Shown in pieces: positions 7,865 to 17,334 of a stretch of 34,363 bases of DNA. The position numbers were made by a program, and so were the translations under genes. Source of the DNA: an uncultured bacterium. GTDB lineage: Bacteria > Bacteroidota > Bacteroidia > Bacteroidales > Marinifilaceae. Position 1 is the first letter of the stretch, and each line of letters opens with the position of its first letter. The notes under the pieces were generated by a model that made no database searches, was not told where the DNA came from, and was given only the letters and a program-made list of their open reading frames with translations. Location: the NCBI GenBank assembly GCA_905216195.1, contig CAJMSX010000042.1:1-34363 (forward strand). The letters are read 5' to 3'.

Positions 7865-10444
7865 TCAGGGATTTACATACCGGGTTTTTATAGAGAAAAC
7901 CTCATCGGCACTTATTTTATCCCGTATGGGAATGGTATACATTTTCCCTGGGATCAGGTCCATGTAATTTTTTTCGAAAAAAAGAAATCGTTCCGGCGAA
8001 TAGAAGAGGACGTCTAGGGCCAGGTGCCGGGTGCTTACCTGTACATAATACTGGTCTCCTTTCCGGATCGGAAGAACCGAAATTTCCGGATTAACCGGCA
8101 AACGAAGGTCTTTGGGTAAAACGAAATAAAAAGTTTGTTCGTCCCAGATGCGGTGTTTGTTTTTGATGGAAAGCAGAGCAAAAGTTTCGTTTTCCGATCT
8201 CCCTTGCAAAAAATTTTTCAGGTCGACGGTAGCGATGAGGGTGGAAGCATTGCTTGCCGCTTGAAAGGGGCGGGTAATTTTGTTTAAGCGATTCCCGTTG
8301 AAGTCCAATAACTCGACAGTGTAACTGCCTTTTATATCCCGTAAGCTGTCATTTATCACCCATAATTTTAACGTATCTCCGTTTTTTTCCGGAACCTGAA
8401 TGACCGTTTTACAACTTTCCCGTATAGCATAATGAGCGGCTTTCCAATGGTGATAATAATCGGTGGTCGACCAACTGGCTACCGGCCAGCAATCGTTCAG
8501 TTGCCAGATCAGGGATCCCATGCAGTAAGGCATAGCTCTCCGGTGAGCCTGAAGGGCGAGACGCATGGCGCGGGCTTGGAGTACCTGGCTCATGTATAAA
8601 AATTGTTCGAAATCCCGGGGAACGGTATAATACCAGCCCATATATTCTTTGATGCGCAGGTTGCCGATCCCGCTTCGCTGATGGGAAGCCATGACTTCCG
8701 AGCTGATGTCGTAATCTTCCGGTAGGGTATAGGTTTGTACGGTGTGGAAATCCGGAAAAGATTGGAATCCGTATTCACTGACGAAACGCCCTATATTGCG
8801 GGCATATTCTTCCAACCGGTGTTTGCCGTGCCATACTCCCCAATAGTGGTTATCTCCCCGGTTGCCGGGTTGTATTTCAAAATCAGTTTCTCCACTACCT
8901 GCCATAGGAGAGGAAGGCCAGTAGTCATCCCCGTCGGTATATCGGTTTACCACTTCAGGGAGAATCCGATGGAACAAAGCTTTGTAAGCGGCAAAGATTT
9001 TTTCCCGTTCTTCGGGAGTATACCTTTGTTTCCATCCCCATCCTCCCGGGGCTCCTTCCCGCCAGGCCACACCGATTTCATTATTCCCGCACCACAAGGC
9101 AATACAAGGATGATTGCGTAAACGGATAACGTTTTCCTCCGCTTCTTTCCTGACATTTTCCAGAAAATCGTCCGAACCGGGATACATGGCGCAGGCGAAC
9201 ATAAAATCTTGCCATACCATAATGCCATTTTCGTCGCATAAACGATAGAAGTAGTCGTCTTCATAAATACCTCCGCCCCATATCCGGATCATGTTCATGT
9301 GAGCTTCTGCGGCGTCCGCTATTACTTTCCGGTAATCTTCAGGAGTCACCCGGGGTAAAAATACATCGTTGGGGATGTAATTGGCTCCTTTGGCAAATAC
9401 CGGGCGGCCGTTCAATTCGAAATAGAACGTTTCTCCCCGGGCATCCGGCTTACGCACCAGCCGAAGGGACCGAAGGCCTGTCCGGACCTGATACCGGTCT
9501 TTTCTGTGTTGGGCGTCTTCTATCCGCAGGAGGAAAGTGTAGAGATGAGGTTCACCCAGGCCGTTACACCACCAGAGCCGTGGGTTGGAAATTACAAAAG
9601 GAATCTCCAGCCGGTTTTCTCCGCGGACCAACCGGACGTTCCTGGAGAAAAGTCGGTCGTCGTTGGCCGACAGAGTCAGGTCGGCGTTTTGTTCTTTCTC
9701 CGAATAAATCCGTATTTCCGCTTTTAGCCGGGCCGCCTTTGCCTGGACCTGTTCCTGACGGATAAACAGGTCTTCTACTTTCAATCCATCCCAAAATTCC
9801 AGCACAACTGGCCGCCAGATTCCTGAAGTGACCAGGCGCGGTCCCCAGTCCCAACCGTAATGATAAGGGGCTTTTCGGGTGAAGACGCTCATTTTGTTGT
9901 CTCCCCATCCGCCCTGAAAACTCTGGTCATTATCCGCCGGGAGTTTTAACCCGTAGTGGGTCATGTCCTTCAGACCCTGTAGGGTAGGTGAACGGAACAA
10001 AATGCGGAGGGAGTTCTTTCCTTTCCGTAATTTATCGCTCAGATCGAAGGTCCAGGTGCGGAACATGTTGTCGGTACTGCCGATCCTTTCTTCGTTGAGA
10101 AAGATCTCGGCATAGGTGTCTAATCCATAGAATACTAATCTTTTGCGGCCTTTAGCCGCTAAGGAGTCCTCCAGGGAGAATTCGGTCCGGTATTCCCAGG
10201 GGACTTTATCGATCCATTGCAACTCCTTTTCCTGTGTCCGGTAAAAAGGATCCTCTATTTTTTTGTTAGCCAGCAGATCGGTGTGGACGGTACCGGGAAC
10301 GGTGGCAGGTAGCCATTCTCCCAAATTATATTGACGAAATTCCCAACCGGACTTCAATTCTTTACAAACACTTTGAGCTTGTAGGGACGGGGTGAATATC
10401 CGGATAAAACCAAACAGAAAGAAAAATAAACCTAGTTTAGCCAT
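7865..10444 (-). CDS. Exported GH2-family beta-mannosidase
   Basis: An 859-residue glycoside hydrolase family 2 enzyme, closest by eye to beta-mannosidases that release beta-linked mannose from the non-reducing end. A Sec signal peptide covers about residues 1-23. The sugar-binding/jelly-roll domain (25-190), Ig-like domain (about 195-310) and TIM barrel (about 320-640) follow in the usual order, then beta-sandwich domains to the end. The catalytic acid/base is Glu456 (WCGNNE) and the nucleophile Glu557 (VSEYGF). The N-terminal GWEFRQ...W.PATVPGTVHTDL pattern is typical of beta-mannosidase. It is probably periplasmic. No SusC/SusD pair or regulator sits with it, so it is not in a classical polysaccharide utilization locus. 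Confidence 0.88.
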   Translation of the reverse strand: MAKLGLFFFLFGFIRIFTPSLQAQSVCKELKSGWEFRQYNLGEWLPATVPGTVHTDLLANKKIEDPFYRTQEKELQWIDKVPWEYRTEFSLEDSLAAKGRKRLVFYGLDTYAEIFLNEERIGSTDNMFRTWTFDLSDKLRKGKNSLRILFRSPTLQGLKDMTHYGLKLPADNDQSFQGGWGDNKMSVFTRKAPYHYGWDWGPRLVTSGIWRPVVLEFWDGLKVEDLFIRQEQVQAKAARLKAEIRIYSEKEQNADLTLSANDDRLFSRNVRLVRGENRLEIPFVISNPRLWWCNGLGEPHLYTFLLRIEDAQHRKDRYQVRTGLRSLRLVRKPDARGETFYFELNGRPVFAKGANYIPNDVFLPRVTPEDYRKVIADAAEAHMNMIRIWGGGIYEDDYFYRLCDENGIMVWQDFMFACAMYPGSDDFLENVRKEAEENVIRLRNHPCIALWCGNNEIGVAWREGAPGGWGWKQRYTPEEREKIFAAYKALFHRILPEVVNRYTDGDDYWPSSPMAGSGETDFEIQPGNRGDNHYWGVWHGKHRLEEYARNIGRFVSEYGFQSFPDFHTVQTYTLPEDYDISSEVMASHQRSGIGNLRIKEYMGWYYTVPRDFEQFLYMSQVLQARAMRLALQAHRRAMPYCMGSLIWQLNDCWPVASWSTTDYYHHWKAAHYAIRESCKTVIQVPEKNGDTLKLWVINDSLRDIKGSYTVELLDFNGNRLNKITRPFQAASNASTLIATVDLKNFLQGRSENETFALLSIKNKHRIWDEQTFYFVLPKDLRLPVNPEISVLPIRKGDQYYVQVSTRHLALDVLFYSPERFLFFEKNYMDLIPGKMYTIPIRDKISADEVFSIKTRYVNP

Positions 10445-10858
10445 AATATTTACAGTTTAGATGGAGTAAAATTAATAAAATTATTTAAAAATAATTTATT
10501 ATTTCCTGATTTGTCTTGAAATGTAATAAAAAATTAATCTATTCTTCATAAAATTTTAACAGGAAATTATGGAAGTAAATATTTTATGCTGTAAGGCTGG
10601 TTTTGGTGATTTTTTTAAAGTTAATCCCCAAAAAAAGTTATGAAGTTAAAGAATATTATATAGTTTTGTAGCGTAGAATAGGAGTGAAATCCGGCTGTAT
10701 AAATCCAAAGATTTACAGGAAATTAAGAAATATTATCCGGGTTTGGGAAAATAAATCGGGGTGTAGTGTTGGGTGTTTTGTTAAAAAATGAAAATAAAGA
10801 TAAATTTTTTCGGATAAGTAAAAAGAATTTCATTAATAATAAACAAAAGTAATTTCGT
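10445..10858. other. 414-base AT-rich divergent intergenic region
   Basis: No coding region is supported here. It must carry the promoters of the beta-mannosidase gene (minus) and of the TonB-receptor operon (plus). Visible elements are an exact -7 box at 10661-10668, an imperfect AT palindrome (AATAAAATTATT 10474-10485 / AATAATTTATT 10490-10500) in the mannosidase leader, and a small hairpin TAAATC-CAAA-GATTTA (10700-10715) in the presumed receptor leader. I see no known riboswitch. Confidence 0.5.
10661..10668 (+). promoter_or_regulatory. -7 element for the TonB-receptor/nuclease operon
   Basis: TAGTTTTG matches TAnnTTTG exactly. The -33 side is poor (only a TTA at about 10638-10640). If used, it gives a long leader of roughly 185 bases before the ATG at 10859. 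Confidence 0.4.
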
Positions 10859-13573
10859 ATGAAGAGAATCTTTATTAAAAGTCTGGTATTCATGGTGCCG
10901 CTATTTTTTCTGACGGTGGCTGCTATGGCTCAGGTGGTTGTAAAAGGAAGGGTTATCGACTCACAAACGAAAGAGGAGTTAATCGGTGCGACAATTATGA
11001 TTGAAGGTACAACAGAAGGGGTTGCTACTAATTTAGACGGTACTTTTATGTTGGAGACTTCAAAGAAAGGTCCGCAGGTATTGGTATTTCGTTGTGTCGG
11101 CTACAAGGAGATGAAGAAAGAGGTGAACTTAAAGAATACGGTCGACTTGGGAACGGTTTTGATGGAAACGGAGGTCATTGGTTTGGGAGACGTGACGGTG
11201 ACCGCTTCTGTGGCTGTGCGCAGGAAAACTCCGGTAGCTTTGTCTGTCATCGAACCGATTGAGATTGAGAATAAGCTGTCTACCCAGGAATTTCCGGAGA
11301 TATTGAAATCCACGCCGGGGGTATATGCAACGAAATCGGGAGGTGCTTTCGGGGATTCCCGGATTAACTTGCGGGGTTTTGAGCAGGCCAATATTGCTGT
11401 TATGATCAACGGAGTCCCGATGAACGACATGGAATGGGGCGGATTGTATTGGTCGAATTGGGCCGGCTTATCGGATGTGACCCGTTCCATGCAGGTGCAG
11501 CGGGGGCTGGGGGCGTCTAAAGTTTCTTCTCCTTCGGTGGGGGGATCTATCAATATTGTTACTAAAACGACGGATGCGAAAGCAGGAGGATCGATTTCTT
11601 ACGCTTTGGGAAATGACGGTTACAATAAAATCACGTTTAATGTATCTACCGGTTTGCGTAACGGTTGGGCCATTACTTTGCTGGGGGCTAAGAGTTGGGG
11701 AGACGGCTATATCCAGGGTACGGAATTCGAATCTTATTCCTATTTCGGAAATATTTCCAAACAAATTAACAGCAAGCATTTGCTTTCTTTGACGGTATTC
11801 GGTGCTCCGCAGTGGCATAATCAGCGTAGTAATTATGACGGATTGACTATTGCAGGGTGGCAGGCAGTGGAAAAATATACGGGCAGAGACCGGCAATACC
11901 GGTATAACCCTACGTATGGTTTCGGTTTGCACGGAGAACGTAAAACTTCGAGCTACAACAAATACCATAAACCCCAGATTTCTTTGAACCATTTCTGGAC
12001 CATCAATGAGAAATCCAGCCTGTCGACGGTATTGTATGTGTCTCTCGGTCGCGGAGGCGGTTATAAAGGGTTGGGAAGTACCTCGGATTATGCCAATATG
12101 TGGTACGGTTCCAGTAACGGTCAACTGAATACTTATTTCCGGAATGCGGACGGTACGTTTGCTTATGATAAGATTTACGAATTGAATGCAACCAGTGATA
12201 ACGGTTCGCTGATGGCTATGTCCGAGTCCAAGAACGAGCATAACTGGTATGGTTTGATGTCTACTTATACCACTTCTATCGGTAAATATTTCGATGTCTA
12301 TGGAGGTATCGACTTCCGGTATTACAACGGTACGCATACCAATGAATTGGTCGACCTTTACGGAGGGGAGTTCTTTGTGGATCGTTACCGGGCTCAGATG
12401 AGCGCCGCTAACAATGCCAATAGTGCGGACCCCAACTGGGTAAATCAAAAGCTGAAAGTCGGGGATGTGGTATACCGGGATTATGACGGTTATGTGATGC
12501 AGGAAGGCATTTTCGGACAGGCTGAGTACAACCGCAATGCGTTGAGTGTGTTTGTAGCCGGGGCTATATCGAATACCGGATATTGGCAAAAGAATCATTA
12601 TTACTACGATAAGACTCACGAAAAGTCAAAAACAGAGAATTTTATCGGTTGGAATGTCAAGGGAGGAGCCAATTATAATCTGACAGAACGACACAATGTA
12701 TTTGCCAATATCGGTTATATCTCCCGGGCTCCTTTCTATTCCGGCGGTGTATTCCTGTACGCTATGAACAGTAATGCCACTAACCCGGACGCTGTCAATG
12801 AAAAAGTGTTTTCTGTAGAGGTCGGTTACGGTTTCCGTTCTTCTCTCTTCAGTGCCAACCTGAACCTTTATCGTACCGAGTGGCTGGATAAAACGATGAC
12901 CCGTACGATCTCCCTGAAAAATGACGACCGGGCCACGATCAATATGAGCGGTATCGATGCTTTGCACCAGGGGATTGAGTTGGATTTCGTGTTCCGTCCG
13001 ATTAAAATGTTGGACATTACCGGAATGGTGTCTATCGGAGACTGGAAATGGAACAGTTCGTCTACCGGTTATTTTTATAATTCCTCCGGTCAGCCGTTAA
13101 AAAATGCGGACGGAGATATCGCTTCCGGTATACAGGCGGAGGACCATGCGAAGATGGTGGTGGATTTGGACGGTACGCGGGTAGGTAATTCCGCTCAGAC
13201 TACTTTTGCCATAGGAGCGAAAATTCAGCCGTTGAAGGGGCTGCGGATCGGAGCCGATTATACGTATTGGATGCGTAACTATGCAGAGTTCAGTGTGGGC
13301 GGAGATAACGGATCCGATTTGGTAATGAACGGATATAAAAAATATGAGACTCCGTGGCGTATGCCGTCGGCCGGGGAATTGGACCTGAATGTAAATTACC
13401 GTTTCCCCCTGGGGAAATTGTGGGCTACCATTTACGGGAATGTGAACAATGTATTGGACGGTGTGTCTATTTCCGATGCTTATGACGGGGCCGACCATAA
13501 CTGGCAGTCAGCATACCGCGTATTTTACCGTTTCGGCCGGAATTATTCCGTTCGTCTGAAGATTAGTTTCTAA
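10859..13573 (+). CDS. TonB-dependent outer-membrane receptor with CarboxypepD_reg-like domain
   Basis: A 904-residue outer-membrane transporter energized by TonB. A signal peptide (about 1-24, cleavage after AMA) precedes a carboxypeptidase-regulatory-like beta domain (about 27-110, starting VVVKGRVIDSQTKEELIGA), a plug (about 125-235, with LRGF, VMINGVPMND and SVGGSINIVTK), and a 22-strand-type barrel ending in Phe (VRLKISF). It is shorter than typical SusC proteins and no SusD gene follows. Instead the next genes are a big surface lipoprotein and a lipoprotein nuclease, spaced 27 bases and -4 bases, so the three form an operon. The ligand is unknown; the context suggests nucleic-acid fragments or something released by the nuclease (inference). 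Confidence 0.9.
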   Translation: MKRIFIKSLVFMVPLFFLTVAAMAQVVVKGRVIDSQTKEELIGATIMIEGTTEGVATNLDGTFMLETSKKGPQVLVFRCVGYKEMKKEVNLKNTVDLGTVLMETEVIGLGDVTVTASVAVRRKTPVALSVIEPIEIENKLSTQEFPEILKSTPGVYATKSGGAFGDSRINLRGFEQANIAVMINGVPMNDMEWGGLYWSNWAGLSDVTRSMQVQRGLGASKVSSPSVGGSINIVTKTTDAKAGGSISYALGNDGYNKITFNVSTGLRNGWAITLLGAKSWGDGYIQGTEFESYSYFGNISKQINSKHLLSLTVFGAPQWHNQRSNYDGLTIAGWQAVEKYTGRDRQYRYNPTYGFGLHGERKTSSYNKYHKPQISLNHFWTINEKSSLSTVLYVSLGRGGGYKGLGSTSDYANMWYGSSNGQLNTYFRNADGTFAYDKIYELNATSDNGSLMAMSESKNEHNWYGLMSTYTTSIGKYFDVYGGIDFRYYNGTHTNELVDLYGGEFFVDRYRAQMSAANNANSADPNWVNQKLKVGDVVYRDYDGYVMQEGIFGQAEYNRNALSVFVAGAISNTGYWQKNHYYYDKTHEKSKTENFIGWNVKGGANYNLTERHNVFANIGYISRAPFYSGGVFLYAMNSNATNPDAVNEKVFSVEVGYGFRSSLFSANLNLYRTEWLDKTMTRTISLKNDDRATINMSGIDALHQGIELDFVFRPIKMLDITGMVSIGDWKWNSSSTGYFYNSSGQPLKNADGDIASGIQAEDHAKMVVDLDGTRVGNSAQTTFAIGAKIQPLKGLRIGADYTYWMRNYAEFSVGGDNGSDLVMNGYKKYETPWRMPSAGELDLNVNYRFPLGKLWATIYGNVNNVLDGVSISDAYDGADHNWQSAYRVFYRFGRNYSVRLKISF

Positions 13574-13600
13574 TAATTTGATAGTTAAAAAGGATAACGT

Positions 13601-16150
13601 ATGAAAAAATATCTCATATATCTTTGCATGGCCTCTGTGTTAGGATTGACAAGCTGTGAGGACTTTAATGACAAACACTTCGAGGGTTTGGACGATATGT
13701 CTGAGCCGCAGAATGTGCTGAATAAGGATTATACGCTTACTGCCGATGATTATTCTGCCATCAGCGGTTATAAGGAAGAAGACATTCTGACTTTTTTAAC
13801 CGGAGATGAGGCAACCAAAAAAGAAAAAGCAGAGAAGATTGTAACCGCTATAAAAGCGGCTAAAAGCAACCAATACTTAACTCCTGAAGCGGAACCGAGG
13901 ATTATTTTACCGCTTTTTATGTCGAAAAACTGGAAGACGGCTTCTCTGGGGGCTACTATTCGTGCAAGCTATAATTATGTTCCCACTGCACCGGCTTATC
14001 TGGCAGAATTGGCTGCGGCCGGAACTTATGAATTAACTGCAGCGGATTATGCGACGGTTTGGGGAGAAGAAAATATTGAATATCTGACTCCGGCGAAAAG
14101 TCCGGAAAAAAATCTTCCCAGGCTTTTGGCTTCAGCTCTGGAAAATTCAAAAAAAGGAGATTTGGTATTAGCTTCTTATCAATATTCGGCTTCCGAACCT
14201 TCGGGAGATGAACCGGAAGCACCGGTTGAAGACTTTTTTGCGGATTTTGAACAAGTGACACCTAATGCTGACGTGGTACTGGATGGATGGGTGAATTTCA
14301 CAGAAAAAGGGACCAAAAGAACATGGCAGGGAAAGGAATATAGCGGTAATAGATACATACAGTTTTCTGCTAATGGAAGTAAGGAAGATGAAAATGTGGC
14401 TTGGTTAATCAGTCCGGGTATTGATTTAATCGTATATACCGCACCCGTTTTTACTTTTAATATGAAAGTCGGGTATTATAATGCCAACTGTTTGCAGATA
14501 CTCGTTTCGGAAGATTTTACGAGTGATCCGACCACAGCTACCTGGAAAGATATTACGTCAAATTTTTCTTTACCTCAAGGTCCGACCGGTGGGTATGCGG
14601 CTGACTGGTCTATTGCCGGCTTGGCTGACATGAGCGGATATGAAGGAAAAGTTTATATTGCTTTTAAATATACCGGTTCCGGAAACAATGGCAAGACAAC
14701 TACTTATCAGATTGACAATATGTTTGTCGGAGACCAGGCTCCTGTGTCGAAGACAGTTGTCATGAATGAAAAATTTGATGAAGTAACAGCTAATGCTGAT
14801 GTGGCATTGCCGGAATGGGTGAATTTTACAGAAAAAGGGACCAAAAGAACGTGGCAGGGAAAGGAATTTGGCGGTAATAAATATGTGCAATTTTCCGCGA
14901 ACGGAAGTAACGAAGATGAAAATGTCGCCTGGTTGATCTCACCGCTTCTTACTGTTAATGCAGGAGAAAACACCTTGTTTTCTTTTGACCTGAAAATAGG
15001 GTATTATAATGCCGATTGCTTGAAGATATTGATCTCGAATGATTATACTGATTCTCCGCTCAATGCAACATGGACTGATATTTCTTCTTATTTCACTATG
15101 CCGAAGGAACCGACAACAGGATATGGCAGTGATTTCTCTTTGGCAGGAACCGTGGATTTGGGCGCTTTTGGCGGAAATGTACGGGTGGCCTTTAAGTATA
15201 CCGGCTCGGGTACGGGAGAAAAGACCACTACTTATCAGATCGATAATGTAAAGGTAACGGTTCTTTCCGCTGTGGCGACAACCGTGGCTTCGCTTGCTAA
15301 AACCGGTGGGGCCGAAACTCGTCTGGCCATCTATGCTTACGACGGGAAAACCTGGGCTGCCAGGAAAAAAACGGAAGTAGTTAATCCGGCCGATTATCAG
15401 GCTATGGGCGCTCCGGGAACCCATAATAATTTCAGTTCTTCGATACCGGCCGAAAATTATTTGCCGCAGTTCCTGGGATTGAAATATCCGTATGCACAGT
15501 CCGCTGATACCGTTGCCGTTTTGTATAATTTCTACGACGGTGAAACTACAGCTTTGAAAGCCGACGAATATGTGTTTACGGCCGGCGCATGGACTTGCAA
15601 CACACAGCCTGTAACCGTGGTAACGGAGCAATATGCTTTGTCCGAAGACGGATGGAAATATAGTCCGGATGTAACCATTACCCTGGTTCCGGGGCGGAAT
15701 GCCGAAACAAGTTATTATTTCCAGAAGCTGACCGATTGGGTATGGGAAAATATAGATCAGAAGGCAGGTATTACGGATAAAGGGAAAGGATATGTGACTA
15801 GTTATGGGAATAACGATTATTATTACGGTGGTTCTGCCTATCAGAATAATTTCGATTTCCGTCCTGCCAAGTGGAAGGAACAGATGAATTCGGCATATGG
15901 AACCATGAGTGATGAAGATTTGACGGCCTTGATGTGGAAGCGCTTGCCGGAAGCTATGCAGCATATGCTGGAATGCAACTATCCGGAGGTGGAATTGGAA
16001 GATGTACCCATTACTTATGTTATTAACTTCGGTATCTACGGTATAGAGGGTTCCGGGGCGACGAAGTACTATACCATACGCTTTAAACTGGCCGGTAAAG
16101 GTGAGTTTACCTATGTCGAAGATTCTTTGAAGGAGATTCCCAGTTTATGA
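13601..16150 (+). CDS. Large surface lipoprotein with tandem choice-of-anchor-J-like domains
   Basis: An 849-residue predicted lipoprotein (lipobox LTSC, Cys19) followed by an acidic stretch compatible with surface export. Two near-identical domains of about 170 residues lie at roughly 212-380 and 388-556, repeat unit 176 residues, each starting with a (D/E)xFD/ADF...NADV segment and containing VNFTEKGTKRTWQGKE and TTTYQIDN. These resemble choice-of-anchor-J/DUF5017-type jelly rolls. A separate degenerate motif (ADY-x-x-x-G ... LP-x-h-L ... G-D ... Y-x-Y/F) appears at about 44-126, 143-195 and 595-646. The C-terminus (about 660-849) is unassigned. It takes the place a SusD-like protein would have beside the receptor, so a ligand-capture role is possible (inference). 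AGGA at 13591-13594 is a good ribosome-binding site. Confidence 0.75.
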   Translation: MKKYLIYLCMASVLGLTSCEDFNDKHFEGLDDMSEPQNVLNKDYTLTADDYSAISGYKEEDILTFLTGDEATKKEKAEKIVTAIKAAKSNQYLTPEAEPRIILPLFMSKNWKTASLGATIRASYNYVPTAPAYLAELAAAGTYELTAADYATVWGEENIEYLTPAKSPEKNLPRLLASALENSKKGDLVLASYQYSASEPSGDEPEAPVEDFFADFEQVTPNADVVLDGWVNFTEKGTKRTWQGKEYSGNRYIQFSANGSKEDENVAWLISPGIDLIVYTAPVFTFNMKVGYYNANCLQILVSEDFTSDPTTATWKDITSNFSLPQGPTGGYAADWSIAGLADMSGYEGKVYIAFKYTGSGNNGKTTTYQIDNMFVGDQAPVSKTVVMNEKFDEVTANADVALPEWVNFTEKGTKRTWQGKEFGGNKYVQFSANGSNEDENVAWLISPLLTVNAGENTLFSFDLKIGYYNADCLKILISNDYTDSPLNATWTDISSYFTMPKEPTTGYGSDFSLAGTVDLGAFGGNVRVAFKYTGSGTGEKTTTYQIDNVKVTVLSAVATTVASLAKTGGAETRLAIYAYDGKTWAARKKTEVVNPADYQAMGAPGTHNNFSSSIPAENYLPQFLGLKYPYAQSADTVAVLYNFYDGETTALKADEYVFTAGAWTCNTQPVTVVTEQYALSEDGWKYSPDVTITLVPGRNAETSYYFQKLTDWVWENIDQKAGITDKGKGYVTSYGNNDYYYGGSAYQNNFDFRPAKWKEQMNSAYGTMSDEDLTALMWKRLPEAMQHMLECNYPEVELEDVPITYVINFGIYGIEGSGATKYYTIRFKLAGKGEFTYVEDSLKEIPSL
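14231..15270 (+). repeat. Tandem intragenic duplication, 528-base unit
   Basis: Two copies offset by 528 bases (exactly 176 codons). The block from 14291 and that from 14819 are almost identical at DNA level over about 45 bases, with mostly synonymous differences further on. The outer parts are more diverged, so the conserved core may be held by recent gene conversion or selection. Confidence 0.8.
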
Positions 16151-17268
16151 TGCGAAATACCAGTCATCTAAAATGGATTGCGGGCAGCTTGATGCTGCTC
16201 GCAATCTTTTTCACTTCCTGTAAGGAAGAGGATGAAAAAGCGAAATTGATTCCCGACGAACTGTTTTCGGCTCTTCCCGCCTCCGGGGGTGAATTCGACT
16301 TGAATGTCAGTGCTGGCGGAACGTGGGTTATTTCCGTATCGGGTTCCGGCAGCCTTTGGTGTAAGGTGAACCCCGCTTCCGGAAACGGGGATGCTGTGGT
16401 CAACCTGATGCTTACTCCCAACGACGGAGGAAAACGGAGCGCTTTGCTTACTTTGTCGAGCGGTTCGGTCCGGGATACGCTTCGGATTACTCAAAAGCCT
16501 ACGGAGGAAGATGTGATGAACGTTGTGCCGGGCCGTCTGGAAATTCCGCGTCTGGCCGGAGGGGCGGATTATAAATTTATCGACCATTCCGTCATTTATC
16601 AGCAGAAAACGGTGCCTAATTATTGTATGGAATATAATCTTCCCAAACGGCATGCCCGTTGGGTCGCTTTCAAAGTTTATGATGCCACAGCTGCCGACCA
16701 TGTTACCCGTACGGATGCCTGGGCGGATGATTCGCTGGTGCCGGAAGAATACCGGACGACGAAAACGGATTACAGCGGCTATGACCGGGGACATCTGGTA
16801 GCTTCCAACGATCGCCGTTATAGCCGGGAAGCGAACGAACAGACGTTTTATTATTCGAATATGAGCCCGCAGTTGAGTGATTTTAATCAGAAAATCTGGA
16901 AGGTGCTCGAAGAAAACGTAAAAAGCTGGATGCAAAGTCCGGAACTTCGGGATACGCTCTATGTGGTCAAGGGCGGTACGATCCGGGAGGATCAGATCAA
17001 GACCCTGACCGGCCCGAATAAGGTAGCTGTACCCAAGTATTATTACATGGCGGTGCTGGCCCGGAAGGAGGACCAATATAAGGCGATCGCTTTTTGGCTG
17101 GAGCATAAGATCTATGCGCAACCTTACCGGTTGAAGGAACTGACGCTGACCATCGATCAACTGGAAGAAAAAACCGGAATCGATTTTTTCCCGGGCTTAC
17201 CGGATGCTGTAGAAACAAAAATCGAAGCGCAAAGCGATGTGTCCGATTGGACCTGGATAACGGAATAA
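16147..17268 (+). CDS. Surface lipoprotein DNA/RNA non-specific endonuclease with BACON domain
   Basis: A 373-residue predicted lipoprotein (FTSC, Cys25) with a BACON-type Ig-like domain (about 42-116, ending LRITQKP) and a DNA/RNA non-specific (NUC1/Serratia-type) endonuclease domain (about 150-355). The catalytic signature DRGH is at 213-216 (general base His216), with NMSPQ at 238-242 and the Mg-ligand Asn247 ahead of the W..LEE helix. Relatives cut both DNA and RNA. The ATG overlaps the preceding stop (ATGA), which implies translational coupling; a second ATG follows directly. It ends the receptor operon before a strong terminator. BACON domains are usually linked to glycan binding, so here the domain may just hold the nuclease out from the membrane (inference). 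Confidence 0.9.
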   Translation: MMRNTSHLKWIAGSLMLLAIFFTSCKEEDEKAKLIPDELFSALPASGGEFDLNVSAGGTWVISVSGSGSLWCKVNPASGNGDAVVNLMLTPNDGGKRSALLTLSSGSVRDTLRITQKPTEEDVMNVVPGRLEIPRLAGGADYKFIDHSVIYQQKTVPNYCMEYNLPKRHARWVAFKVYDATAADHVTRTDAWADDSLVPEEYRTTKTDYSGYDRGHLVASNDRRYSREANEQTFYYSNMSPQLSDFNQKIWKVLEENVKSWMQSPELRDTLYVVKGGTIREDQIKTLTGPNKVAVPKYYYMAVLARKEDQYKAIAFWLEHKIYAQPYRLKELTLTIDQLEEKTGIDFFPGLPDAVETKIEAQSDVSDWTWITE

Positions 17269-17269
17269 C

Positions 17270-17299
17270 AAAAAACCACTCCTTGGCGGGTGGTTTTTT
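17270..17299. terminator. Bidirectional intrinsic terminator
   Basis: AAAAAACCAC (17270-17279) and GTGGTTTTTT (17290-17299) form a 10-bp stem whose A/T ends supply a T-run on both strands. It sits directly after the nuclease stop and ahead of the convergent 5'-nucleotidase stop. Confidence 0.85.
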
Positions 17300-17334
17300 A
17301 AGACCGGTATCCTTTTTCTTTTTTCCCGATAGGA

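Noticed and set aside
11468..12619. A 383-codon open frame antisense to the TonB receptor gene
   Set aside because: It is a mirror of a well-recognised receptor with signal peptide, plug and barrel; the antisense product is low-complexity (Ile, Arg, His, Ser rich) with no family features.
14939..15964. A 341-codon antisense frame in the lipoprotein gene
   Set aside because: Shadow of the duplicated-domain lipoprotein; composition is unlike a real protein and it has no start context.
16168..17160. A 330-codon antisense frame in the nuclease gene
   Set aside because: The opposite strand carries the intact DRGH nuclease; the antisense product has no recognisable motif.
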